Shown here: piece after piece, positions 7,651 through 16,187 of the stretch | Numbering within the stretch: the stretch's first letter is position 1 | How the letters are laid out: every line of letters starts with the position of its first letter | From: Sphingomonadaceae bacterium | Lineage (GTDB): Bacteria; Pseudomonadota; Alphaproteobacteria; Sphingomonadales; Sphingomonadaceae | DNA: 23,488 nucleotides | Assembly: GCA_023384025.1 (NCBI GenBank) | Contig: JAHDXX010000009.1 | Span: forward strand, 1-23,488 | Reading direction: 5' to 3' | Made by a program: the position numbers and the translations under genes | Notes under the pieces: model-generated | Told to the model about the DNA's origin: nothing | The model's input: only the letters and a program-made list of their open reading frames with translations | Database searches by the model: none

Positions 7651-8235
7651 ATGGCCGAATTCTCCGACACCCTGACCGACGCGCACGTGGCGATGATCGG
7701 CAAGCAGCCCGTGTTCTTTGTCGCGACGGCGGCGGAAGGGGCGCGGATCAACCTCAGCCCGAAGGGATATGACGCCTTCCGTGTGCTGGCGCCCGACCGG
7801 GTCGCCTATCTCGACCTCGGCGGTTCTGGCAACGAGACCCACGCGCACCTCATGGCCGACGGGCGCATCACGCTGATGTTCTGCAATTTCCAGCAGCCCG
7901 CGCTGATCCTGCGGATCTATGGCCATGGTCGCCCGATCCTGCCACAGGACCCGGAATGGGAGCAATTCGCCGCCCATTTCACCCTCATGCCCGGCACGCG
8001 GCAGATCTTCGATATCGCAGTCGAAAGCGTGCAGACCAGTTGCGGCTGGGGGGTGCCGTTCATGGCGTTCGAGAGCGAGCGGCAGACCTTGAAGAAGGCG
8101 CATGCGCAGGCCAATCCGGCCGAATGGGCGGCCAAGATGGCAACCCGCATCGCCAGCATCGACGGCCTGCCTGCGCGCGCGACCGACCGTTACATCGCGG
8201 GCGAGGAAGCCAACGGGGCTGCGGGGCAGGGCTGA
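7651..8235 (+). CDS. pyridoxamine 5'-phosphate oxidase family protein
   Basis: This is a probable FMN-binding split-barrel protein of 194 residues. The N-terminal half has the family pattern: a short helix, VFFVATAAEGARINLSPKGYDAFRVL, then VAYLDLGGSGNETHAHL and ITLMFCNFQQPALILRIYGHG. These match the group of uncharacterised pyridoxamine-phosphate-oxidase-like flavoproteins rather than the PdxH enzyme itself, which is longer and carries a substrate-binding C-terminal region. The start is the ATG at 7651, giving the expected N-terminus MAEFSDTLTD; upstream codons to 7615 lie close to the repeat and lack a binding site. Substrate unknown. It is followed after one base by the next gene, so the two are probably cotranscribed. 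Confidence 0.85.
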   Translation: MAEFSDTLTDAHVAMIGKQPVFFVATAAEGARINLSPKGYDAFRVLAPDRVAYLDLGGSGNETHAHLMADGRITLMFCNFQQPALILRIYGHGRPILPQDPEWEQFAAHFTLMPGTRQIFDIAVESVQTSCGWGVPFMAFESERQTLKKAHAQANPAEWAAKMATRIASIDGLPARATDRYIAGEEANGAAGQG

Positions 8236-8236
8236 C

Positions 8237-8938
8237 TTGAGGCTCCGCTTTGCCAGTTACAACATCCACAAGGCGGTGGGGACTGACCGGCGGCGCGACC
8301 CTGACCGGATCATCACCGTTCTGCGCGAGATCGATGCTGATGTGATCGCCTTGCAGGAGGCGGACCGGCGGATTGGTGATCGCGCCAGCGTGCTGGAGCG
8401 TGCCGCGCTCGACGACACTCCGTGGAAGCCGGTCGAGGTGGCGCGCCGCCCGCGCAGCCTCGGCTGGCACGGCAACGCCATCCTGATCCGGCGCAGCTTC
8501 GAAGTCATCGAGGCAGAGCCGCTTGCGCTGCCGATGCTGGAGCCGCGCGGCGCAGCGCGGGCCGATCTCCTGTGCCATGACGTCCGCGTACGGGTGGTCG
8601 GCATGCACCTCGACCTGTCCGGCCTGCGCCGTCGCGACCAGATCCATGCGGTGCTCGATCATGTCGGCGACTGTGGTGCCGCCTGCCCCACGGTGCTGAT
8701 GGGCGACTTCAACCAGTGGGGCGTGAACGGCGGGGCGATGCGCGCGTTCGGGCCGGACTGGCATGTGCTCGACACCGGGCGCAGTTTCCCCTCGCGCCAG
8801 CCGATTGCCCGGCTCGACCGGATCGTCACGTCACCGGAATGGGGCTGCCTGGAGCAACGTGTGCACCATAGTGCGACAGCGGCGCAGGCATCCGACCATT
8901 TGCCGGTCGTCGCCGAGCTTGAATTGCCTAAAAAATAA
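8237..8938 (+). CDS. endonuclease/exonuclease/phosphatase family protein
   Basis: This is a metal-dependent phosphoesterase-fold protein of about 233 residues. All the family landmarks are present in order: FASYNIHKAVG at the N-terminus, IALQEAD with the metal-binding Glu, GMHLDLSG with the catalytic His, LMGDFNQWG with the Asp/Asn pair, and ASDHLPVVAEL with the terminal Asp-His. Members cleave phosphodiester or phosphomonoester bonds in nucleic acids, lipids or inositol phosphates; the substrate here is unknown. No ATG fits: the best start is the TTG at 8237, one base after the upstream stop and preceded by GGGGCAGGG. Longer starts would add overlap with the preceding gene and a tail not expected for the family. 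No signal peptide is seen. Confidence 0.85.
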   Translation: MRLRFASYNIHKAVGTDRRRDPDRIITVLREIDADVIALQEADRRIGDRASVLERAALDDTPWKPVEVARRPRSLGWHGNAILIRRSFEVIEAEPLALPMLEPRGAARADLLCHDVRVRVVGMHLDLSGLRRRDQIHAVLDHVGDCGAACPTVLMGDFNQWGVNGGAMRAFGPDWHVLDTGRSFPSRQPIARLDRIVTSPEWGCLEQRVHHSATAAQASDHLPVVAELELPKK

Positions 8939-9023
8939 CCAGTGATTAAAGATTCGGCAAATTAAACGCCGGTTGAGCCGGTCAATCCTGCCCTCATCGT
9001 TCGATTCCAGCGAGTTGCCAGTT

Positions 9024-9039
9024 TGGCACGGCTTTTGCT
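9024..9039 (+). promoter_or_regulatory. sigma-54 (RpoN) promoter for glnK-amtB
   Basis: TGGCACG-GCTT-TTGCT matches the -24/-12 consensus TGGCACG-N4-TTGCW. The invariant GG (9025-9026) and GC (9037-9038) are separated by exactly ten bases. Transcription would begin near 9050, about 37 bases before the glnK ATG. This implies control by nitrogen status through an NtrC-type activator. I could not find a convincing complete NtrC binding site upstream. Confidence 0.88.
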
Positions 9040-9086
9040 GCATGTGCGAAGCCGGTGCATTGTCCGGCGCCACACAGGGGAGAACG

Positions 9087-9425
9087 ATGAAGTTCATCAT
9101 CGCGATCATCAAACCGTTCAAGCTCGACGAGGTCCGCGAAGCCCTCGGGTCGATCGGTATCGCCGGCATGACCGTGTCGGAGGTCAAGGGTTTCGGGCGG
9201 CAAAAGGGGCAGACCGAGATTTACCGCGGAGCGGAATATTCCACCAACATGCTGCCCAAGGTGAAGCTGGAAATCGCCGTTGGCGACGACCTTGCCGAGC
9301 AGGTGGTCGAAGCGATCACCAAGGCTGCCAGCACCGACAGCATCGGCGACGGCAAGATCTTCGTCCTCGACCTCGCCACCGCCACCCGCATCCGCACCGG
9401 CGAAACCGGTGACACCGCGCTGTGA
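9087..9425 (+). CDS. glnK: P-II family nitrogen regulatory protein
   Basis: This small trimeric signal protein senses 2-oxoglutarate, ATP/ADP and, through uridylylation, glutamine. Its GlnK-type members block the ammonium channel AmtB when nitrogen is plentiful. The 112 residues have the standard length. They show MKFIIAIIKPFKLDEVREAL, the T-loop segment GQTEIYRGAEYSTNMLPKVK with the uridylylation tyrosine at position 51, and the C-terminal signature TGKIFV-like segment GDGKIFVLDLATATRIRTGETGDTAL. The start at ATG 9087 follows AGGGGAGAACG. I call it glnK rather than glnB because it sits 29 bases before amtB and behind a sigma-54 promoter. Confidence 0.95.
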   Translation: MKFIIAIIKPFKLDEVREALGSIGIAGMTVSEVKGFGRQKGQTEIYRGAEYSTNMLPKVKLEIAVGDDLAEQVVEAITKAASTDSIGDGKIFVLDLATATRIRTGETGDTAL

Positions 9426-9454
9426 TGCGCGCGCCAGACATGAGGGACCAATCC

Positions 9455-10792
9455 ATGATCCGCACTCTTTCCAAGGCAGCCGGGGCGCTCGCGCTCACAG
9501 CGTTTGCCGCCATGCCTGCCTTCGCGCAGGAAGCCGCCGAAGCGGCCGAACCGGTCGCCAATCCGGGCAACAACGCCTGGATGATGACCTCAACCATTCT
9601 CGTCCTGCTGATGATCCTGCCGGGCCTGGCGCTGTTCTACGGTGGCCTGACCCGGTCCAAGAACATGCTCAGCACCATGACGCAGGTCGGCGCCACCGCG
9701 GCGCTCGCCATGCTGATCTGGGTCATGTGGGGCTACTCGCTCGCTTTCGGTGACACCACCTACGAAGGCACGCTCGGCCTGTTCATCAGCGGAGGCAGCT
9801 ACTTCCTGATGGGCATGGATGCCTCCAGCACGGCAGCAACCTTCACCGATGAGGTGATCAGCAAATACGTTTTCGTCAGCTTCCAGATGACCTTCGCTGC
9901 CATTACCGCTGCGCTGATCCTCGGTGCGACGGCAGAACGCATGAAGTTCAGCGCGGTAATGGCATTCGTGCCGATCTGGCTGACGATCGTCTACTTCCCG
10001 ATCGCACACATGGTGTGGGCGGGCGGCGGCCTGCTGTTCGAGGACGGCGCGCTCGACTTCGCTGGCGGCACCGTGGTCCACATCAACGCCGGTATCTCGG
10101 GTCTGGTGCTCGCTTACCTGCTCGGCAAGCGTCGCGGTTATCCGACCGAGCCGATGATGCCGCACAGTCTGACCATGACCATGGTTGGCACCGGCCTGCT
10201 GTGGGTGGGCTGGTTCGGGTTCAACGCCGGTTCGGCGCTGGAAGCCGACGGTTCGGCCGGTCTTGCCATGATCAACACCTTCGTCGCCACGGCGGCCGGT
10301 GCCCTGACCTGGATGGTGATCGAGCGTCTCGCCGGGCACAAGGGTTCGGCCTTGGGCTTCTGCTCGGGCGTGATCGCCGGTCTGGTCGCGGTCACTCCGG
10401 CGGCGGGCAACAGCGGTCCGTTCGGTGCGATCTTGCTCGGGATCCTGTCCTCGGCGGTGTGCTACTACTTCGTCGCCAAGGTTAAGGCCAAGTTCGGTTA
10501 CGACGACGCACTCGACGCCTTCGGCATCCACGGGATCGGCGGGATCGTCGGCGCGATCGGCACGGCGGTGGTGTACCAGCCGTTCCTGGGCGGCCCCGGC
10601 GACGGCTCGACCCCGCTCGCCAGCCAGCTCGGTGTGCAGGTGTTCAGTGTAGCCGTGACATTGCTGTGGGCCGGCATCGGTACCCTGATCGCCGCATACA
10701 TTGTCAAGCTGACCGTGGGTCTTCGGGTCGATGAAGAGGCCGAAGTCAACGGCCTCGACATCTCCGAACACGGGGAGCGCGCTTACAACTGA
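9455..10792 (+). CDS. amtB: ammonium transporter
   Basis: This is an inner-membrane channel for ammonium/ammonia uptake, 445 residues. It begins with a cleavable signal peptide (MIRTLSKAAGALALTAFAAMPAFAQ), as in many proteobacterial Amt proteins, followed by the hydrophobic helices of the Amt fold. Recognisable parts are LALFYGGLTRSKN (first helix), FQMTFAAITAALILGATAERMKF, HMVWAGGGLLFEDGALDFAGGTVVHINAG with the first pore histidine, and DALDAFGIHGIGGIVGAIGTAVV with the second pore histidine. I chose the ATG at 9455 because GAGGGA precedes it by about seven bases and the signal peptide starts there; in-frame starts at 9425 and 9440 are possible. It is cotranscribed with glnK. Confidence 0.95.
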   Translation: MIRTLSKAAGALALTAFAAMPAFAQEAAEAAEPVANPGNNAWMMTSTILVLLMILPGLALFYGGLTRSKNMLSTMTQVGATAALAMLIWVMWGYSLAFGDTTYEGTLGLFISGGSYFLMGMDASSTAATFTDEVISKYVFVSFQMTFAAITAALILGATAERMKFSAVMAFVPIWLTIVYFPIAHMVWAGGGLLFEDGALDFAGGTVVHINAGISGLVLAYLLGKRRGYPTEPMMPHSLTMTMVGTGLLWVGWFGFNAGSALEADGSAGLAMINTFVATAAGALTWMVIERLAGHKGSALGFCSGVIAGLVAVTPAAGNSGPFGAILLGILSSAVCYYFVAKVKAKFGYDDALDAFGIHGIGGIVGAIGTAVVYQPFLGGPGDGSTPLASQLGVQVFSVAVTLLWAGIGTLIAAYIVKLTVGLRVDEEAEVNGLDISEHGERAYN

Positions 10793-10807
10793 TTACCCAG
10801 GTTCGGC

Positions 10808-10839
10808 GGGGCCGGGAGATCCTCTCCCCTTCCGGTCCC
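10808..10839. other. two-part hairpin after amtB
   Basis: An inner stem GGGAGA-TCC-TCTCCC (10814-10828) sits on an outer stem of six pairs (10808-10813 with 10834-10839, one G-T wobble). It lies in the 3' untranslated region between the amtB stop and the terminator and has no T-tract, so it may protect the 3' end rather than terminate. Confidence 0.4.
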
Positions 10840-10876
10840 GTCGCACGTCGTTCCTCCTGCGAACGCAGCCTAACAA

Positions 10877-10908
10877 GGGCCGGAGCCAGCCGCTCCGGCC
10901 CATTTTTT
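10877..10908 (+). terminator. Rho-independent terminator after glnK-amtB
   Basis: A perfect 10-bp stem, GGGCCGGAGC (10877-10886) and GCTCCGGCCC (10892-10901), with loop CAGCC is followed by ATTTTTTG. It lies 84 bases after the amtB stop. The remaining gap to the TonB receptor gene (10909-11036) shows no certain promoter. Confidence 0.9.
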
Positions 10909-11036
10909 GTAACATTTCCGCAACGCCAGACGAACGAGTTCACTGGCAAAAACGCTAGTCCATTGCCGCAAGGCAAAAGAGCGCGCATTTGGCCTCATCA
11001 CAACATCAGAGCCAAGGCTCAATGGGAGAGAGAAGC

Positions 11037-13431
11037 ATGAAGAGTTTCGCAAACACAGTGCGATCACACCGGCGCGCGCTTTTGCTTGGCAGCGGGTTCG
11101 CACTGCTGTCAGTTCCTCTTGCCGCGCAGGACGAGTCTGCGGACCCGGTGGGCGGTAACGTTATTGTTGTGACTGCCACCAAGCGCAACGCCACGATCCA
11201 GGATGTACCATTCTCAATCAACGCGCAGACGCAGGAAGACATCCAGCGTTCGGGTGCGGCTACCCTTGAAGACCTGTCGCGCAATGTGGCTGGTCTGAAT
11301 GTACAGAACCTCGGCCCCGGGCAAAGCCAGGTCTCCGTCCGCGGCGTTTCGGCTGGTCAGGTTGTCCGCGACCAGCCGGGGGTAAAGGAACAGGTTGGCG
11401 TCTACCTCGACGAGAGCGTCATCTCACTCTCGCTGTTCACCCCTGACCTCGACTTGTTCGACCTCGACCGGGTTGAAACTCTGCGCGGCCCACAGGGCAC
11501 GCTGTTCGGATCCGGTTCGGTTGGCGGGACGATCCGCTATATCACCAATCAGCCGCAGGTCGGGGTGACGGAAGGCACGATCGAAGCGAACCTCAATCTG
11601 GTTGAGGAGGACGATTGGGGCGGCCACCTGAAAGGAGCGATCAACCTGCCTATCGGCGATACTGTCTCTTCCCGCGTGGTCGGTTATTATACCCGATACG
11701 GCGGGTTCATTGACGCTCAAGGGCCAGCTGGCGGCGAAAACATTAATGGCGGCGAACGCTATGGCGGCCGCATCGCCTTTACGGTTGATTCCGGGACCGG
11801 CTTTTCGCTCACGCCGCGTGTCGTATACCAGAAGGTCAAGGCCGATGGCTTCAATCGCCAGGAGCTCTGGAATCTCTACGCCAATCCGGACACGACCACG
11901 CGGCCGCCAGTCCAACTCGGCGAGCGCGAGCAATATCTGTTGCTGCGTGAGGCATTCGAGGACGAAACATTCCTGTTCGACATCACTGCCGAAGCCGATC
12001 TTGGTCCGGCCACGCTCACCTCGGTCAGCTCGTACATCAACCGCGATATCCTGGTCAGCCGCGATGCAAGCGCCCTGACCGGCTCGGTTTCCGTCGATCT
12101 CGGTTATCCGGATGCAGCTGTTCTGCTGCCGTCCAATCTGCGCGATACGACCAAGCTGGAAACCATTACGCAGGAGCTGCGTCTTTCTTCGAACAGCACC
12201 GGGCCATTGCAGTGGCTGATCGGCGGATTCTATTCCGAAGTGGACCGCGTCTACGCCCAGCGCCTCCCGACGCCCGGTTACGATGCCTTTACCGATGCCG
12301 TTCTTGGTGCCGGGACATCAGCTGCGGTAGCCAACGGCTTTCCGGCCGATTCCCCGTTCAATTCCGATCTGCCATATGACATCAAGCAGCTCGCAATCTT
12401 TGGCGAAGCCAGCTACGATCTGACGGATTCCCTTACGCTGACAGCGGGCGGCGGGCGGCCGCTACTACGACTTCAAGGAAAAGCGGATCATCACCACCGG
12501 AGGCCTGTTTGCGAACGGGGACGCCGGAGTGGTCGATCGTACTTCGTCGAGTGGTTTTACCCCGCGGGTGCTGCTGAGCTACGAAGTCAATCCGAATGTC
12601 ACCATCAATGCCCAGGCATCGCAAGGTTTCCGCCTTGGCGGGGTCAACGACCCGCTCAACACGCCGCTGTGCAATGCCCAGGACCTCGCGCTGTTCGGCG
12701 GTTTCCAGTCGTATGACGACGAGAAGTTGTGGAACTACGAGCTCGGGGTGAAGACCCAGGGTGGCGGCTTCACCTTCAACGCTGCTGGTTTCTACAATGA
12801 CATCAGCAACCTCCAGGTTACGCTTGATGCAGGTAGCTGCTCGTCACGGATCGTGTTCAACGTTCCGGAAGCGCATACCGCAGGGGTCGAGGCAGAGCTT
12901 GGCTATTCGCCTGTCGATGGCCTGAACTTCAACCTCTCGGGCAGCTATATCGAAGCTGAGTTCGATACCACGTTGCCCGGGCCACTTGCTGCTGCCACGG
13001 GCATCCGCGAAGGCAACCGTCTGCCATCGGTGCCCAAGTTCCAGCTGGCCGCCAGCGGCAGCTATGAATGGGCTGTCGGGGACAACGCGGAGGCATACAT
13101 CGCCGCATCGGTCACCCACGTTGGCTCGCGCTACACGCAGCCAGCTGACCAGGAAAACAATCCTCGCACATTTGTGCATGGCCTGCCGTTCGGTGGTGCA
13201 CCTGCCAATGCCTCGACCACAGTTGACCTGTTGCTCGACAGCTACCAGCTGGTCAATCTCAGCGCTGGAATTGAGTTCGATGATGGACTCAGCGTAGCGG
13301 TTTACGCCAACAACCTGCTTGATGAGAACGTACTGCTGAGTTTCGATCGTGAGCGCGGTGGACGCGCGCGCCTTGGCTACAACGTCGGACAGCCGCGTAC
13401 GATCGGCATCACGACCCGCAAGGAATTCTAA
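11037..13431 (+). pseudogene. TonB-dependent receptor, frameshifted by a 7-bp duplication
   Basis: This is an outer-membrane TonB-dependent receptor. The intact form would have 795 residues: signal peptide (MKSFANTVRSHRRALLLGSGFALLSVPLAAQ), TonB box region IVVTATKRN, plug domain with SVRGVSAGQ and RVETLRGPQGTLFGSGSVGGTIRYITNQP, then a beta-barrel ending in the usual aromatic residue (KEF). The ATG at 11037 follows GGGAGAGAGAAG. At 12444-12457 the 7-mer GCGGGCG occurs twice in tandem and shifts the frame. As written, the first frame ends at 12716 after 559 residues, the last ~88 being nonsense, while the true continuation is open to 13431. Removing one copy restores AGGRYYDFKEKR and one uninterrupted frame. 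It could be a recent pseudogene, an on/off switch by slipped-strand change, or a base-calling artefact. The substrate cannot be told; receptors of this class take up iron complexes or larger organics. Confidence 0.9.
12444..12457. repeat. 7-bp tandem duplication GCGGGCG x2
   Basis: Two adjacent perfect copies of GCGGGCG (12444-12450, 12451-12457) lie exactly at the reading-frame break of the TonB receptor. One copy gives gcg-ggc-ggc-cgc-tac-tac, the expected AGGRYY of a barrel strand. Confidence 0.9.
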
Positions 13432-13451
13432 GCGGAAACTAGCCCGAATAG

Positions 13452-13483
13452 AGGGCCGCGAACTCCGGTTTGCGGCCCTTTTT
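13452..13483 (+). terminator. Rho-independent terminator after the TonB receptor gene
   Basis: The stem AGGGCCGC (13452-13459) with GCGGCCCT (13472-13479) has a 12-base loop and is followed by TTTTTC overlapping the stem end. It lies between the receptor stop and the convergent GMC oxidoreductase gene and points in the receptor's direction. Confidence 0.85.
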
Positions 13484-13502
13484 CGCGCTCTGGATGGATG
13501 AA

Positions 13503-15083
13503 TTAACCTGCTTTGACGAACTCGGCACACCTCTCGCCGATCATGATGCTGGGGGCGTTGGTGTTGCCGCTGACGATCTTGGGCATGACGCTCGCATCGG
13601 CGATCCACAGGCCGTCGATCCCGCGCGTTTTCAGCGTGGGGTCGACCACCGATGCCTCGTCCGCGCCCATGCGGCAGGTGCCGACGGGGTGATACACGGT
13701 GTCCGCCCGGTTGCGGATGAGTTGGTCCAGTTCGGCATCGTCATCCAGATTGATCGGATGCCGGTCGGTCGGGCCGTATCCGGTCAGCGGCGGACAATCG
13801 ACGATCCGGTGCGACAGGCGTACCCCGGCGCGCAGCACCGCGATATCGCGCTCGTCGTCGAGGAAGTTGGGGTCGATCCGAGGCGCATCGGTCGCTTCGG
13901 TCGAGTTGAGCCGCACCGTGCCCCGGCTTTCCGGTCGCAGGACGCAGGCATGGACAGAGAAGCCGTGCCCCTTGACCTTCTCGCGCCCGTGATCCTCCAG
14001 CACGGCGGGCACGAAATGCCACTGCACATCGGGCGCAGGGGCGTCGGGCATCACGCTCCAGAACCCGCCCGCCTCGGCATAGCAGGTGGTCATGATCCCG
14101 GTGCGCTTGCGCCGGTGCTCGACAATTGCCTTAGCCATACGCAGCGTGCCCTTGAGGCTGTCGCCGATCGGCACGTCGGATTCGGTCTGCCAGCCGGAGA
14201 CGTAGTCGATGTGGTCCTGCAGGTCGGAACCGACGGCGGGCTTGTCCAGCACCACCTCGATCCCGTGTTCGCGCAAGTGGTCACCCGGGCCGATGCCTGA
14301 CAGCATCAGGATCTGCGGGCTGTTGAACGCCCCGGCGCTCAGGATCACCCCACCGCTGGCGTGGATCACCTCGCGCTTGCGCCCGCGCCGGATGGCGACG
14401 CCGCTCACCCGGCCCTGTTCGATCACCAGTTTCTCGACCACGGTGCCGGTGCGGATATCGAGACTGGGGAGCCCGCGCATCGGCTCAACATAGGCGCGCG
14501 CGGCGGACCAGCGTTCGCCGCCGCGCTGGGTGACCTGATACAGTCCGAAGCCGTCCTGCTTCGCGCCGTTGAAGTCGGCATTGCGCGGCAGTTGCAGTTG
14601 CGCTGCTGCTTCGACGAAGGCCTCGCTGGTCGGGTTGGCCCATTTCTGGTCGGAGACGAACAGCGGCCCGCCCGCGCCGTGGTAGTCGTCTGCGCCGCGC
14701 ACATTGGCCTCGGCCTTGCGGAAGTACGGCAGGACGTCGTCGTAGCCCCAGCCGGTGCAGCCCATCGCGGCCCAATTGTCATAATCCCACCGGTTGCCCC
14801 GGATATAGACCATGGCGTTGATCGCGGAGGAACCGCCCAGCCCCTTGCCGCGCGGCTGGTAGCCGATCCGGCCGTTGAGCCCCTTCTGGGGCACGGTTTC
14901 GTAGCGGTAATTGGTGTTCTTGAGCAGGAACGGCATGAAGCCGGGGGTCTTGACCAGCATGTTGTCGTTCCTGCCGCCCGCTTCGAGCAGGCACACCCGG
15001 CGGGTGCCATCCTCGGCCAGCCTGCCCGCGACCGCGCTGCCGGCGCTGCCGCCACCGATGACGATATAGTCGAACCTGTCCAT
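13503..15083 (-). CDS. GMC family flavin-dependent oxidoreductase (choline/alcohol dehydrogenase-like)
   Basis: This is an FAD-dependent oxidoreductase of 526 residues that would oxidise an alcohol group. The N-terminal ADP-binding motif is VIGGGSAGSAVAGRLAE (8-24). The GMC signature 1 region is RGKGLGGSSAINAMVYIRG, and signature 2 is GAFNSPQILMLSGIGP. The C-terminal catalytic segment has YHPVGTCRMG with His465 and GNTNAPS with Asn509, the usual His/Asn pair. It resembles choline dehydrogenase (BetA) and long-chain or polyethylene glycol dehydrogenases of sphingomonads; without the betaine genes nearby choline is not favoured. The start codon follows GGAGAGG on the minus strand. No signal peptide, so a cytoplasmic or membrane-associated enzyme. 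It lies 210 bases downstream of the sterol-desaturase-type gene, with a large inverted repeat between. Confidence 0.93.
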   Translation of the reverse strand: MDRFDYIVIGGGSAGSAVAGRLAEDGTRRVCLLEAGGRNDNMLVKTPGFMPFLLKNTNYRYETVPQKGLNGRIGYQPRGKGLGGSSAINAMVYIRGNRWDYDNWAAMGCTGWGYDDVLPYFRKAEANVRGADDYHGAGGPLFVSDQKWANPTSEAFVEAAAQLQLPRNADFNGAKQDGFGLYQVTQRGGERWSAARAYVEPMRGLPSLDIRTGTVVEKLVIEQGRVSGVAIRRGRKREVIHASGGVILSAGAFNSPQILMLSGIGPGDHLREHGIEVVLDKPAVGSDLQDHIDYVSGWQTESDVPIGDSLKGTLRMAKAIVEHRRKRTGIMTTCYAEAGGFWSVMPDAPAPDVQWHFVPAVLEDHGREKVKGHGFSVHACVLRPESRGTVRLNSTEATDAPRIDPNFLDDERDIAVLRAGVRLSHRIVDCPPLTGYGPTDRHPINLDDDAELDQLIRNRADTVYHPVGTCRMGADEASVVDPTLKTRGIDGLWIADASVMPKIVSGNTNAPSIMIGERCAEFVKAG

Positions 15084-15176
15084 GACCTCTCCTTTACGGA
15101 AAGGTTAGGCGGGCTGGCTGTCGCCTGCAATCGGGTTTTCTTGTGCTACTGTTATTGGGGTTCACTGGCGTGAACC

Positions 15177-15283
15177 GTCAGACCTCCCACCCCGCCTCCC
15201 CACCCGGCCACCAATGATACCATCAGGCTATGGTGGCCGGGTGGCCCCTTCGACAGGCTCAGGATCGGGGTGGGAGGTCTGAC
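15177..15283. repeat. nested inverted repeat containing a CCTGAGCCTGTCGAAGG half-element
   Basis: The outer arms GTCAGACCTCCCACCCCG (15177-15194) and its exact inverse (15266-15283) are 18 bp and perfect. The inner arms (15200-15213 with 15231-15244) are 14 bp and perfect, with a 17-base loop. The left side has a 5-base internal loop. The right side instead has 21 bases holding CCTTCGACAGGCTCAGG, the reverse complement of a half copy of the repeat seen at 5776-5793. It occupies the gap between two minus-strand genes. A small separate hairpin GGTTCA-N6-TGAACC lies at 15159-15176. Confidence 0.85.
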
Positions 15284-15293
15284 CCGGCGCGCG

Positions 15294-16187
15294 TCAGCGC
15301 CGGGAATGCCAACGCTCGCGGATCATGTCGCTGGTCTCGCGGCTACCGTCATGGGTCCAGCCGGGCTCGCGCAGCAGGTAGCCGAGCTTGTGCCGCCAGG
15401 GCGCGCGCCACATGTCCTGCGCAATCCCGATCCATTCGTGGAACACCGCCCACAGCAGGTTGAAGCTGCCGAGCTGCTTGACGATGCCGTAACGGATGCG
15501 TTCCTCGTCGGGGCGCTCTTCCTCGAAAGTGCCAAACATCCGGTCCCATACGATGAACACCCCGGCATAGTTGCGGTCGAGATAGCGCGGGTTGGTGGCG
15601 TGATGGACCCGGTGGTGGCTCGGCGTGTTCATCACCGCTTCGAACCAGCGCGGCATCTTGCCGATCGCCTCGGTGTGGATCCAGAACTGGTAGATCAGGT
15701 TGAACCCGCCGCAGATTGCAATCATCACCGGGTGGAAGCCGAGCAGCACCAGCGGCAGGGCAAACGCGAAGCCGAGCGTGAGCGGCCCGGTCCAGGTCTG
15801 CCGCAGGGCGGTCGACAGGTTGTAGTGCTGGCTCGAATGGTGGTTGACGTGTGCCGCCCAGAACCAGCGGATCCGGTGCCCGGCACGGTGGACCCAGTAG
15901 TATTTGAGGTCATCGAGCACGAAGCAGGCGATCCATGCCCACCACACCGTCCACCATTCAGGCCCAAGGTCGAACAGGCGGAACTGCCACACCCACAGGA
16001 ACAGTGCGAGAAACGCCCCGCCCACCAGCGCGCCGACCACGGTGCTGCCCAGGCCGAAGGCGAGGCTGACCAGCGTGTCACGCGGCTCATAGGCCTCGGG
16101 GCGGTTCTTCCACGCCCACACCATCTCCAGCAGGACAAGTGCGACAAAGCCGGGCACGGCGTAATCGACGGGAGAAAAGTCAGGCAT
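15294..16187 (-). CDS. sterol desaturase / fatty acid hydroxylase family protein
   Basis: This is an integral membrane di-iron oxygenase, 297 residues. Several hydrophobic segments (about 10-27, 40-66, 80-95, 135-165) surround the histidine clusters HRAGH (100-104), HVNHH (113-117), His171 and HHRVHH (191-196), which together bind two iron atoms in this superfamily. Members hydroxylate or desaturate lipids, sterols or carotenoids; the order and spacing do not by themselves fix the substrate. I chose the ATG at 16187 (MPDFSPVDYAVP), since the longer version starts with an Arg-rich tail that lies inside the upstream gene. The start overlaps the end of the upstream gene by 8 bases (ATGCCTGA), so the pair is likely one operon with coupled translation. 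Confidence 0.9.
   Translation of the reverse strand: MPDFSPVDYAVPGFVALVLLEMVWAWKNRPEAYEPRDTLVSLAFGLGSTVVGALVGGAFLALFLWVWQFRLFDLGPEWWTVWWAWIACFVLDDLKYYWVHRAGHRIRWFWAAHVNHHSSQHYNLSTALRQTWTGPLTLGFAFALPLVLLGFHPVMIAICGGFNLIYQFWIHTEAIGKMPRWFEAVMNTPSHHRVHHATNPRYLDRNYAGVFIVWDRMFGTFEEERPDEERIRYGIVKQLGSFNLLWAVFHEWIGIAQDMWRAPWRHKLGYLLREPGWTHDGSRETSDMIRERWHSRR

Noticed and set aside
9043..9059. NtrC-like site TGTGCGAAGCCGGTGCA
   Set aside because: Only one half matches, and it overlaps the predicted transcription start, which is wrong for an activator site. The other half-site (8862-8868) lacks a proper partner.
9590..10771. 393-codon minus-strand frame opposite amtB
   Set aside because: Its His/Asp/Glu/Arg-rich translation is the typical reverse of a hydrophobic GC-rich gene; amtB is certain.
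13470..14300. Plus-strand frames of 276 and 270 codons opposite the GMC oxidoreductase and of 328 codons opposite the hydroxylase
   Set aside because: They are antisense to genes with complete family motifs and have no plausible ribosome binding sites or domains.
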